Notes: a model not told the origin generated them from the sequence alone. Numbered from the stretch's first letter, positions 1 to 5,851 are shown. The stretch: 6,506 nucleotides of DNA from Candidatus Corynebacterium faecipullorum (GCA_019114925.1 DXEO01000030.1:1-6506); one strand, 5' to 3'. Program-made: numbers and translations.

Positions 1-1
1 C

Positions 2-523
2 GAGGGCCAGTTGGTGGTCTACCCCATTATCAAGCTGGCCGAGCCGGTAGACGTTGTCGATTACGTCCGCCGCCTTGAGGAGGCCATCATCCAAGCCGTC
101 CGCCAACTGGGCGTGACCACTGCCGGGCGCATCGATGGCCGCTCGGGCGTGTGGGTTCCTTCCACCACCCGCGCCGCCGACCCAGCCGCCCCGAAGCGCG
201 ACCGCAAGCTAGGTGCGTTGGGCATTCGCGTAACCCGCGGCGTGACCATGCACGGCCTAGCGCTCAACTGCACCAATACGCTGGAGTACTACGAGCACAT
301 CGTGGCCTGCGGCATCGACGATGCGGATGTGTCCACGCTGTCGCTTGAGCTCGGCCGCCCAGTGACCATGGAGGAAGCGGAAGCGCCGCTTCTCGACGCC
401 CTCCTCAAAGCCCTCTCCGGCGAACTAACGGTGGCCGACCACACCTTTGCCTCGGCCCCTGATCCCATCAAAGTGGCCAACGAGAAGGCCCGCCAAGCCC
501 GCAAAGCCGCGCAAGAAAAATAG
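2..523 (+). CDS. lipB: Octanoyl-[acyl-carrier-protein]:protein octanoyltransferase (lipoate biosynthesis), 5' truncated by window edge
   Basis: LipB moves the octanoyl group from octanoyl-ACP to the lipoyl-domain lysine of 2-oxoacid dehydrogenases and GcvH in the cytoplasm, the first step of de novo lipoate synthesis. Only the last 173 codons are here. The frame is already open at base 2 and reads EGQLVVYPIIKL, the segment after the conserved GGxxTxHGxGQ motif, so I estimate about 70-80 N-terminal residues are missing. The family's catalytic pair is visible: the lysine in RKLGALGIRV (codon 206-208) and the cysteine in IVACGI (codon 308-310), followed by the typical DVSTLSLELG. The segment GVTMHGLALNC between them is also characteristic. 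The C-terminus is a Lys/Ala/Arg-rich tail, common in actinobacterial homologues. The stop is TAG at 521-523, and lipA begins 82 bp downstream on the same strand, which fits a lipBA unit. Identification is firm; the true start is outside the window. Confidence 0.96.
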   Translation, partial: EGQLVVYPIIKLAEPVDVVDYVRRLEEAIIQAVRQLGVTTAGRIDGRSGVWVPSTTRAADPAAPKRDRKLGALGIRVTRGVTMHGLALNCTNTLEYYEHIVACGIDDADVSTLSLELGRPVTMEEAEAPLLDALLKALSGELTVADHTFASAPDPIKVANEKARQARKAAQEK

Positions 524-594
524 CGGCTACCCTCGGTGAAATAAACCCGGCTCTCGCAGGACTTGCATTAGGAAGAGCTAACCCCAACGCGTAA

Positions 595-601
595 AGTGAG
601 G
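595..601 (+). promoter_or_regulatory. Ribosome binding site of lipA
   Basis: AGTGAGG lies 4 bases before the GTG at 606. A second Shine-Dalgarno-like sequence, GAAGGA (621-626), lies 6 bases before an in-frame ATG at 633 and by spacing alone is the stronger of the two. I prefer the GTG because the residues it adds (KPEGRKMLR) fit the N-terminus I know from corynebacterial and mycobacterial LipA. Translation from 633 would remove only nine residues and no catalytic residue. Confidence 0.45.
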
Positions 602-605
602 TTCC

Positions 606-1697
606 GTGACTGTTAAGCCTGAAGGACGCAAGATGCTCCGCATTGAGAAGAAAAATGCGGAGTCGCCCATCGAACAGAAGCCACGCTGGATCCGCAACCA
701 GGTTCGCACCGGACCGGGTTATGAGGACATGAAATCCCGCGTATCCGGAGCTTCGCTGCACACCGTGTGCCAGGAGGCTGGCTGCCCCAATATTCATGAG
801 TGCTGGGAATCGCGTGAGGCCACCTTCCTCATCGGCGGTGACAAGTGCACCCGCCGCTGCGATTTCTGCGATATCGCTACCGGCAAGCCAGAGGAACTGG
901 ACCGCGACGAGCCGCGCCGTGTGGCAGAGAATATCCAGGAAATGGATCTCAATTACACCACCATCACCGGCGTGACCCGCGATGATCTGCCCGACGAGGG
1001 TGCCTGGCTCTACGCCGAGGTGGTCCGCAAGATTCATGAGCTCAACCCGCACACGGGCGTGGAGAACCTCACCCCGGACTTCTCCGGTAAGCCGGACCTG
1101 CTCCAGGAGGTCTTTGAGGCCCGCCCCGAGGTCTTCGCTCACAACCTGGAGACGGTGCCGCGCATCTTCAAGCGCATCCGCCCGGCATTCCGCTACGAGC
1201 GTTCACTCGACGTCATCCGCCAGGCCCACGACTTCGGTTTGATCACCAAGTCCAACCTCATCCTGGGCATGGGCGAAACCGCCGAAGAAATCGAGGAAGC
1301 ACTGCGCGACCTGCGCTCGGCAGGTTGCGACATCATCACGATTACCCAATACCTGCGCCCTGGCCCGCGCTTCCACCCCATCGAGCGCTGGGTGCGCCCG
1401 GAGGAGTTCGTGGAACACTCCAAGTTGGCCAAGGAACTGGGCTTCGGCGGCGTCATGTCTGGCCCGCTGGTCCGCTCCTCCTACCGCGCTGGCCGCCTCT
1501 ACGTGCAGGCCATGGAGGCACGCGGCCTCGAGCTTCCGGAGAACCTGAAGCACTTGGCGGAGACTTCCCAGGGCGCTACCGCCCAGGAAGCTTCCACCCT
1601 GCTGGAGAAGTACGGCCCCTCCGAGGAAACTCCGGTCACCACGCGCATGGCTAAGACCCCCGCACAGTCCAACTCTGTTGCTGCTACCATCCGCTAA
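606..1697 (+). CDS. lipA: Lipoyl synthase (radical SAM sulfur insertion enzyme)
   Basis: LipA inserts sulfur at C6 and C8 of the octanoyl chain attached by LipB, using S-adenosylmethionine and two [4Fe-4S] clusters. The protein is 363 residues with all family hallmarks. The auxiliary-cluster cysteines CX4CX5C are C55, C60 and C66 (in HTVCQEAGCPNIHEC). The radical-SAM cluster motif CX3CX2C is C81, C85 and C88 (CTRRCDFC). The RSSYRA motif at 290-295 supplies the serine ligand of the auxiliary cluster. GVENLTPDFSG and TKSNLILGMGET are further conserved blocks. About 60 residues follow the RSSYRAGRLY block, ending in a low-complexity Ser/Thr/Ala tail; I recall a similar extension in corynebacterial LipA, while the mycobacterial protein ends sooner. 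The GTG start is chosen for conserved N-terminal residues. It sits 82 bp after lipB and 42 bp before the DUF4191 gene, all same strand. I found no convincing promoter in the lipB-lipA gap. Confidence 0.97.
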   Translation: MTVKPEGRKMLRIEKKNAESPIEQKPRWIRNQVRTGPGYEDMKSRVSGASLHTVCQEAGCPNIHECWESREATFLIGGDKCTRRCDFCDIATGKPEELDRDEPRRVAENIQEMDLNYTTITGVTRDDLPDEGAWLYAEVVRKIHELNPHTGVENLTPDFSGKPDLLQEVFEARPEVFAHNLETVPRIFKRIRPAFRYERSLDVIRQAHDFGLITKSNLILGMGETAEEIEEALRDLRSAGCDIITITQYLRPGPRFHPIERWVRPEEFVEHSKLAKELGFGGVMSGPLVRSSYRAGRLYVQAMEARGLELPENLKHLAETSQGATAQEASTLLEKYGPSEETPVTTRMAKTPAQSNSVAATIR

Positions 1698-1732
1698 CGC
1701 GTTTCTCTTTTTATTCCCCTTGCCCTTAAAGT

Positions 1733-1737
1733 AGGAG
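1733..1737 (+). promoter_or_regulatory. Ribosome binding site of the DUF4191 gene
   Basis: AGGAG is followed by only two bases (AC) before the ATG at 1740. This is an unusually short spacer. No better in-frame start is nearby, and the MAKDDK N-terminus fits the family, so the ATG is kept. Confidence 0.55.
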
Positions 1738-1739
1738 AC

Positions 1740-2525
1740 ATGGCTAAGGACGATAAGGCGTCGCTCAAGGACGCGAAGAAGCAAGAGCGGGCGGCCAAGC
1801 GCGCCCAGCGCAAGCAGAACTGGTCACAGATGTGGCAAGCGTTCAACATGCAGCGCAAGCAGGACAAGGCTCTCATCCCCATCATGCTGGCTGCGTTCTT
1901 GGGCGTGGGCTTGCTCTTCTTCCTTATCGGCCTGCTCTTCAACGGCCAGTGGTTCATGCTCATCATCGGCCTGGGCCTTGGCGCGATGCTCGCTATGTTC
2001 CTGTTCACCCGCCGCCTTGAGCGCGACATGTACAAGAAGGTGGAGGACCAGCCTGGTGTCGCCGGTTGGGCTTTGGAGCAGCAGCTGCGCAACACGGTGG
2101 GCGTGGTGTGGAAGGTCAAGCCGGGCGTGGCTGCGACCCGCCAGCAGGATCTGGTTCACCGCGTGATTGGTAACTCTGGCGTCATCTTCGTCGTCGAAGG
2201 TGACCACAAGCGCGTCGCCCCTACTCTCAACCGTTTGAAAAAGCGCGTTGACCGCCTAGCTGGCGGTGTGCCGGTTTACGAGGTCTTCGTGGGCAGCGGT
2301 GAGGATGAGGTGCCGGTGTCCAAGCTGCGCAGTCACATCATGAAGCTGCCGCGCAACTACAACAAGAACGAAACCTACGAGAACATTCGCCGCATTGAGG
2401 CCATGGATGATTTGCCGGGCACCACCCCGGGTCTGCCCAAGGGGCCGATGCCCCGCCAGGCTCAGAACATGGCGGGCATGAACCGCCGCATGCGCCGCAT
2501 GCAGGAGCGCAAGGGCGGCAAGTAA
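1740..2525 (+). CDS. DUF4191 family integral membrane protein
   Basis: This is a 261-residue protein of the DUF4191 family, whose gene lies after lipA in corynebacteria and mycobacteria (the Rv2219 position in M. tuberculosis). Its biochemical role is unknown. Residues 1-43 are highly basic (Lys/Arg/Gln-rich), followed by two adjacent membrane helices at about 45-67 and 71-89, separated by a short NGQ turn. A cytoplasmic-looking domain of about 150 residues follows, with conserved-looking stretches such as QPGVAGWALEQQLR and VIFVVEGDHKRV. The tail (about 235-261) is Met/Arg/Lys-rich. By the positive-inside rule both termini should be cytoplasmic with only a small external loop. The gene begins 42 bp after lipA and is followed by a strong dyad, so it is probably the last gene of a lipB-lipA-DUF4191 transcript. 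The genomic link to lipoate synthesis is conserved, but that does not show a functional link. Confidence 0.9.
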   Translation: MAKDDKASLKDAKKQERAAKRAQRKQNWSQMWQAFNMQRKQDKALIPIMLAAFLGVGLLFFLIGLLFNGQWFMLIIGLGLGAMLAMFLFTRRLERDMYKKVEDQPGVAGWALEQQLRNTVGVVWKVKPGVAATRQQDLVHRVIGNSGVIFVVEGDHKRVAPTLNRLKKRVDRLAGGVPVYEVFVGSGEDEVPVSKLRSHIMKLPRNYNKNETYENIRRIEAMDDLPGTTPGLPKGPMPRQAQNMAGMNRRMRRMQERKGGK

Positions 2526-2550
2526 CACATACGCTCCCCCGCTCCACGCT

Positions 2551-2589
2551 GAAGGGGTCCCTTCCGAGAATCTCGGAAGGGACCCCTTC
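2551..2589 (+). terminator. Terminator-like perfect dyad after the lipB-lipA-DUF4191 unit
   Basis: Two perfectly complementary 19-base arms (2551-2569 and 2571-2589) are separated by a single base, A2570. In RNA this gives an 18-bp GC-rich stem with an AAU loop. The following sequence, TCATTGGTTTT, is only moderately T-rich, so the U-tract is weak. It starts 25 bp after the DUF4191 stop, which is the usual place for a terminator. The reverse direction has no U-tract, so bidirectional action is less likely. Confidence 0.75.
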
Positions 2590-2725
2590 TCATTGGTTTT
2601 AAAACTTCCCTAGGCCTTGTCCCCTCAGTTGCCACAGCAGAGGTCGGCCACATTGGCCGCAGCAGAATCTTCTGCGTGGCAAACACCTTCTACTTGGCAT
2701 CTCCCAAAAGGCATCTTTAGCCCTG

Positions 2726-2758
2726 AAAACGCCATTTGCGGAGCCTAAATGGCGTTTT
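2726..2758. terminator. Hairpin A, possible bidirectional intrinsic terminator
   Basis: The perfect 12-bp stem AAAACGCCATTT (2726-2737) / AAATGGCGTTTT (2747-2758) has a 9-base loop. The + strand copy ends in TTTTT, and the - strand copy ends in TTTT followed by C. It lies between convergent genes, so it could stop the RDD transcript on the - strand and read-through from the DUF4191 unit on the + strand. Its right arm is also the left arm of hairpin B. Confidence 0.55.
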
Positions 2759-2776
2759 TAACCCTAAAAACGCCAT
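2749..2776. terminator. Hairpin B, alternative to hairpin A, sharing its central arm
   Basis: ATGGCGTTTTTA (2749-2760) pairs perfectly with TAAAAACGCCAT (2765-2776) across a 4-base loop, ACCC. Because 2749-2758 is used by both stems, hairpins A and B cannot form in the same RNA molecule. The left arm of A and the right arm of B lie in a near-identical 15-base direct repeat (2721-2735 and 2762-2776, one mismatch). On the - strand, the RDD transcript meets B first. Confidence 0.5.
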
Positions 2777-2866
2777 ACAACAGATGCCTTTTGCCAGACG
2801 CCTTTTACCAAGTGCCATTTGCCAGATACCGTTCGCTGAAAGCCATCTGCCCCCATACCCCGCGCG

Positions 2867-2907
2867 AAGTTTGTAGTGGATACGACCGGCTGGCGCTGAA
2901 CAAACTT
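2867..2907 (-). repeat. 8-bp inverted repeat overlapping the RDD stop codon
   Basis: AAGTTTGT (2867-2874) and ACAAACTT (2900-2907) are perfectly complementary across 25 bases; the right arm includes the last base of the RDD stop codon. The stem is AT-rich with no T-run after it on the - strand, so it is a weak terminator candidate at best and may be chance. Confidence 0.3.
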
Positions 2908-3341
2908 TAGGCCATGATGACGGCGGTGCCGGTGGCGCGGTCGTGGAGGCCGCGGCCGTCGGCATCGACCATCGCTGCGGGGAAGAGCACAGCAGTCAGC
3001 AGCGTGCGGACCGCCGCCCGCCACAATCCGACTGAAGTGCCCGGCTTGTCGAGGCGCGCTACGCCCATGCCCAGCACGGCCATTCCCGGGGTTCGGGCGA
3101 AGAGCCAGCCGCACACGATGCCCATGACTAGCCACACTGCATAACCCAAGAATGCCGGGCCGCCGAGCGAATCCGTGAAGAGCTCAAGAAGATTGGCAAT
3201 GATCATCGCCAGGGTCCAGTCAATGAGCACGCCAAGAGTGCGCCGCATTACAGAAGCGAGGGCACCTGAGCCCTCCTTGGGCAAGCCCATTGTTTGCCCA
3301 GGCCACTGCCCGTGCTCAAAGCCGTCGTTGTTATCTGCCAT
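2907..3341 (-). CDS. RDD family small integral membrane protein
   Basis: The product is 144 residues with the RDD fold. It has an Arg-Arg pair at 33-34 and Asp41 opening the first helix (about 36-55), a second helix at about 63-81, the RTPGMAVLGMGVARLD segment that matches the family's PGK-R-LG pattern, a third helix at about 110-125, and the conserved DADGRGLHDRATGT end. The function of these short RDD proteins is not established; transport-related roles have been proposed for some members. I chose ATG 3341 (MADNNDG) because GGTGAG directly precedes it. GTG 3347 and TTG 3350 are in-frame alternatives adding two or three residues. The N-terminal 30 residues are polar (Gly/Gln/Asp) and probably cytoplasmic. 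It sits between the DUF4191 gene and glnA, as Rv2219A does in M. tuberculosis. It is transcribed divergently from glnA across a 129-bp gap. Confidence 0.85.
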   Translation of the reverse strand: MADNNDGFEHGQWPGQTMGLPKEGSGALASVMRRTLGVLIDWTLAMIIANLLELFTDSLGGPAFLGYAVWLVMGIVCGWLFARTPGMAVLGMGVARLDKPGTSVGLWRAAVRTLLTAVLFPAAMVDADGRGLHDRATGTAVIMA

Positions 3342-3426
3342 GCTCACCAATCTAGCCGTCGGCTCCGCGAAGCAGAAAATTTTCCTCCAGGTGCCCCAGA
3401 CACCCCGGTGACGAAGCCAATACCTG

Positions 3427-3432
3427 TAGACT
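3427..3432 (+). promoter_or_regulatory. Possible -10 element of the glnA promoter
   Basis: TAGACT fits the corynebacterial -10 pattern TANANT and would place transcription start near 3439, about 30 bases before the GTG of glnA. I find no convincing -35 at normal spacing, which is common in this genus. It overlaps the 8-bp palindrome GACTAGTC (3429-3436), a possible protein site. Confidence 0.35.
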
Positions 3433-3459
3433 AGTCGGGAGTACTACACGTCAACCAAC

Positions 3460-3465
3460 AGGAGA
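3460..3465 (+). promoter_or_regulatory. Ribosome binding site of glnA
   Basis: AGGAGA lies 5 bases (CCACC) before GTG 3471. It is the best Shine-Dalgarno in the window, fitting for a highly expressed enzyme, and it fixes the GTG start. Confidence 0.8.
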
Positions 3466-3470
3466 CCACC

Positions 3471-4904
3471 GTGTCCTTTGAGACAATCCAGGACGTCATC
3501 GCATTCATCAAGGAAGAGGACGTCAAGTTCGTTGACATCCGGTTTACGGACGTCCCCGGCACTGAGCACCACTTCTCTATTCCGGCCGAGGAATTTACTG
3601 AAGATGCAGCCGCCGAAGGCCTCGCTTTTGACGGTTCTTCCATCCGCGGATTCACCACCATCGATGAGTCCGATATGACGCTGCTGCCGGATCCGAAGAC
3701 CGCCTTCGTGGATCCTTTCCGCACCGCGAAGACTCTGAACATCAAGTTCTTCGTCCACGACCCCTTCACCCTGGAGCCTTTCAGCCGCGACCCGCGCAAC
3801 ATCGCGCGCAAGGCCGAGGAGTACCTCGCCTCCACCGGCATCGCGGATACCTGTAACTTCGGCGCCGAGGCTGAGTTCTATATCTTCGATTCGGTTCGCT
3901 ACAGCACCGACATTAACCACGGTTTCTACGAGGTTGATACCGATGAGGGCTGGTGGAACCGGGGTTCTGAGACCAACTTCGATGGCACCCCGAACACCGG
4001 TTTCAAAACTCGCGTGAAGGGCGGCTACTTCCCTGCGGCACCCGTCGACAAGCACGGCGAGGTTCGCGACGCCATGGTGGAGCAGCTGCAGAAGGCAGGC
4101 TTTGTCATCGAGCGCTTCCACCACGAGGTGGGCAGCGGCCAGAACGAGATTAACTACCGCTTCAACTCCCTGCTGCACGCGGCTGATGATATTCAGACCT
4201 TCAAGTACATCATCAAGAACACCGCGGAGCAGTTCGGTAAGTCCGTAACCTTCATGCCCAAGCCGCTGGCGGGCGATAACGGCTCCGGCATGCACGCCCA
4301 CATGTCTCTGTGGCAGGACGGCAAGCCGCTCTTCCACGATGAGGCTGGCTACGCTGGTCTGTCCGACATGGCGCGCTACTACATCGGCGGCATCCTGGCC
4401 CACGCACCGGCTGTTCTGGCGTTCACGAACGCAACCCTGAACTCCTACCACCGTCTGGTCCCGGGCTTTGAGGCCCCGATTAACCTGGTGTACTCGCAGC
4501 GCAACCGCTCGGCTGCTATCCGTATTCCGATTACCGGTTCCAACCCCAAGGCCAAGCGCATCGAGTTCCGCGCTCCGGATCCGTCGGGCAACCCCTACTT
4601 CGGCTTCGCTGCCATGATGATGGCGGGCCTCGACGGCATCAAGAACCGTATTGAGCCGCACGCCCCGGTGGATAAGGACCTCTACGAGCTGCCGCCGGCA
4701 GAGGCTGCGTCCATCCCGCAGGCGCCGACCTCCCTGGAGGCGTCCATCGCAGCGCTTGAGGAGGACAACGAGTTCCTCACCGAGGGCGATGTCTTCTCCG
4801 AGGATCTCATCGAGACCTACATCAACTACAAGCGTGAGAACGAGATTGCACCGGTCCGCCTGCGCCCGACTCCGCAGGAATTTGAGATGTACTACGACTG
4901 CTAA
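3471..4904 (+). CDS. glnA: Glutamine synthetase, class I-beta (adenylylatable)
   Basis: GlnA makes glutamine from glutamate, ammonium and ATP in the cytoplasm as a dodecamer, the main high-affinity nitrogen assimilation step. The protein is 477 residues, full family length. The beta-grasp signature FDGSSIRGF is at 53-61. The active-site residues AEAEFY and the KPLAGDNGSGMHAHMS ATP-binding signature (264-279) are present, as is RNRSAAIRIP (344-353). The adenylylation site Tyr405 lies in DLYELPP. Tyr405 is the numbering known for Corynebacterium glutamicum GlnA, which supports the GTG start. The site implies control by a GlnE adenylyltransferase encoded elsewhere. The gene has its own promoter region (129-bp divergent gap with the RDD gene) and a terminator 14 bp downstream, so it looks monocistronic. 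I could not find an AmtR-type or GlxR-type operator in the gap. Confidence 0.98.
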   Translation: MSFETIQDVIAFIKEEDVKFVDIRFTDVPGTEHHFSIPAEEFTEDAAAEGLAFDGSSIRGFTTIDESDMTLLPDPKTAFVDPFRTAKTLNIKFFVHDPFTLEPFSRDPRNIARKAEEYLASTGIADTCNFGAEAEFYIFDSVRYSTDINHGFYEVDTDEGWWNRGSETNFDGTPNTGFKTRVKGGYFPAAPVDKHGEVRDAMVEQLQKAGFVIERFHHEVGSGQNEINYRFNSLLHAADDIQTFKYIIKNTAEQFGKSVTFMPKPLAGDNGSGMHAHMSLWQDGKPLFHDEAGYAGLSDMARYYIGGILAHAPAVLAFTNATLNSYHRLVPGFEAPINLVYSQRNRSAAIRIPITGSNPKAKRIEFRAPDPSGNPYFGFAAMMMAGLDGIKNRIEPHAPVDKDLYELPPAEAASIPQAPTSLEASIAALEEDNEFLTEGDVFSEDLIETYINYKRENEIAPVRLRPTPQEFEMYYDC

Positions 4905-4918
4905 TCCCTGGCAGTAGC

Positions 4919-4961
4919 GCCCTGGCCTGACGAATTCTATTCCTCCAGGTCAGGGCTTTTT
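4919..4961 (+). terminator. Intrinsic terminator of glnA
   Basis: GCCCTGGCCTG (4919-4929) pairs with CAGGTCAGGGC (4946-4956), giving 11 bp with one G-U pair and a 16-base loop, followed directly by TTTTT (4957-4961). It starts 14 bp after the glnA stop. This is a classical Rho-independent terminator. Confidence 0.88.
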
Positions 4962-5208
4962 CATGCCCGCAGATTTGATTGGAAACGGGAGAAAGCAGCC
5001 GCCTTTTCAGAATTGTGCGGGATTTCTGCGGGATCCGGCCTACACCGATAGCGCATCCGGTCTCGCGCAAACAGGCACCCCTGACACGATTCAAGAGGCA
5101 TATTCATCTCTGATCTCTCAGTTCTTTTGCGCGTTTTCGCTCGCGTGTGAAAGGCCATTCTCTTCTCTCTCCTGCCCCAGTATCCGGGGCTGAAAGCTCT
5201 CTTAAACC
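4962..5208 (+). other. 247-bp non-coding leader between glnA terminator and the interrupted membrane-protein gene
   Basis: No gene is supported here. It presumably contains the promoter of the downstream gene, but I find no clear -10/-35 pair. Visible structure is limited to the direct repeat TGCGGGAT (twice between about 5016 and 5036), ATCCGG (twice, near 5033 and 5055), and a small hairpin GCCCC-AGTATCC-GGGGC (5174-5190) ending 18 bases before the ATG at 5209. The stretch 5100-5175 is pyrimidine-rich. Confidence 0.5.
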
Positions 5209-5224
5209 ATGAACGACAATCCAT

Positions 5225-5818
5225 TTGAATCTCCCCAGCCCTCTGGTTCCCCCCGATAACCCGGCGTCCTCCAACCCTTTTTCATCGCCAGAAGGCGCCG
5301 AAAAACTTCCAGCACAAGACAGCACCGAGAGCCAGACGGCCGCATCTGTCGGCACTTCTCCAGAGGCTTCCACGTCTCGGTGGCTCCTGATTACGACAGC
5401 GGGCGTTGTGGTGTTAGCCGTTGTCGCGGGTGCAGCGTTCTTCATCAACAAGCAGAACAATGAGAACGCTGAGGCAGAAAAGGCCACGATTACTGAAGCG
5501 GCCCAGGAGGAGTGCGAAGCCGCCGCACTAGACCAGGTAGCACGCTATTTTAGGGTTACTTTTGAGGGCACGCCGCTGCATTTCACAACCAAGGACGTCG
5601 ATTCGGTCGAGGTAGCAGATGGAAAGCGTGCGACTATCGACGCCTCCGGATCTTTCTCCGGAGACCTCGCCGTCTCGACTGAGCAGGTTCCCTACCGCTG
5701 CACCTTCTCTTACTCCGCTACGGGCAGCGGGAAGGAAACCTCGGTGTCCGCTGTCAACGTGACCTCCATGATGATGGACGGCGCGGACTTCGAGTCCCTG
5801 ACTTATATCGATGAATAG
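5225..5818 (+). CDS. Upstream open fragment of the interrupted gene: membrane helix plus extracytoplasmic domain
   Basis: As it stands, this 197-codon frame can begin only at TTG 5225, because TGA at 5210-5212 closes it upstream, and no Shine-Dalgarno precedes that TTG. Its real start is more likely ATG 5209 in the neighbouring frame, joined at the C-run 5249-5254. It encodes a single membrane helix (WLLITTAGVVVLAVVAGAAF, about 5381-5440) followed by a soluble domain. A pair of cysteines in that domain (codons 5513-5515 and 5699-5701) would face the outside and could form a disulfide. It ends in FESLTYIDE at the TAG. If only the C-run were repaired, this would be a viable 202-residue anchored protein lacking the coiled coil. 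No homologous family is recognised from the sequence. Confidence 0.55.
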   Translation: MNLPSPLVPPDNPASSNPFSSPEGAEKLPAQDSTESQTAASVGTSPEASTSRWLLITTAGVVVLAVVAGAAFFINKQNNENAEAEKATITEAAQEECEAAALDQVARYFRVTFEGTPLHFTTKDVDSVEVADGKRATIDASGSFSGDLAVSTEQVPYRCTFSYSATGSGKETSVSAVNVTSMMMDGADFESLTYIDE

Positions 5819-5851
5819 CTCCAAGCCCAGAAGGAAGCGGAGGCTGAAGCA

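Larger units (their letters stand above)
2690..2850. repeat. Array of degenerate 14-bp repeats, tandem and inverted
   Basis: Five contiguous head-to-tail 14-mers run from 2781 to 2850. The first reads CAGATGCCTTTTGC; units 2-5 match it at 12, 11, 11 and 8 of 14 positions. The 14-mer 2767-2780 stays in the same phase but matches only 6 of 14. A forward-type unit at 2726-2739 (AAAACGCCATTTGC) matches 10 of 14. On the left, 2704-2717 is the same unit inverted (12 of 14 after reverse-complementing), preceded in phase by a weaker inverted copy at 2690-2703 (8 of 14). As a result CAAAAGGCATCT (2705-2716) and AGATGCCTTTTG (2782-2793) form a perfect 12-bp inverted repeat enclosing the central hairpins. 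Fourteen is not a multiple of three, so the array is not protein-coding. I do not recognise it as a named repeat family. Confidence 0.75.
2526..2906. other. 381-bp non-coding intergenic region between DUF4191 and RDD genes
   Basis: No credible gene lies here. From left to right it holds the 19-bp terminator dyad (2551-2589), two short inverted repeats (CGGCCA-CAT-TGGCCG at 2645-2659 and GCAGAA-TC-TTCTGC at 2662-2675), an array of degenerate 14-bp repeats in both orientations (2690-2850) built round two overlapping hairpins (2726-2776), and an 8-bp inverted repeat reaching into the RDD stop codon (2867-2907). The flanking genes converge on it, so it should contain 3' ends only. That makes this much repeat structure unexpected. 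Confidence 0.7.

Noticed and set aside
1203..1784. 193-codon - strand frame opposite lipA
   Set aside because: Antisense shadow of lipA with no motif and no start signal.
2690..2850. CRISPR array
   Set aside because: Repeats are 14 bp, degenerate, in both orientations and directly adjoining without spacers; no cas genes are nearby.
2717..3135. Two - strand open frames (2717-2965 and 2764-3135) covering the 14-bp repeats
   Set aside because: They overlap the RDD gene in other frames and run through 14-bp repeats that do not preserve a reading frame; the RDD frame carries the real family motifs.
3342..3470. AmtR operator in the glnA promoter gap
   Set aside because: AmtR control of nitrogen genes is known in Corynebacterium, but no CTAT-N-ATAG-type dyad is visible here by eye.
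3444..4661. 405-codon open frame on the - strand opposite glnA
   Set aside because: It is a long antisense shadow of a highly conserved, GC-rich, codon-biased gene; its product is Val/Leu/Arg/Glu-rich with no recognisable motif, and glnA on the other strand is certain.
5146..5161. GlxR (CRP-like) operator beginning TGTGA
   Set aside because: Only the left half-site matches; the right half reads ATTCT and not TCACA.
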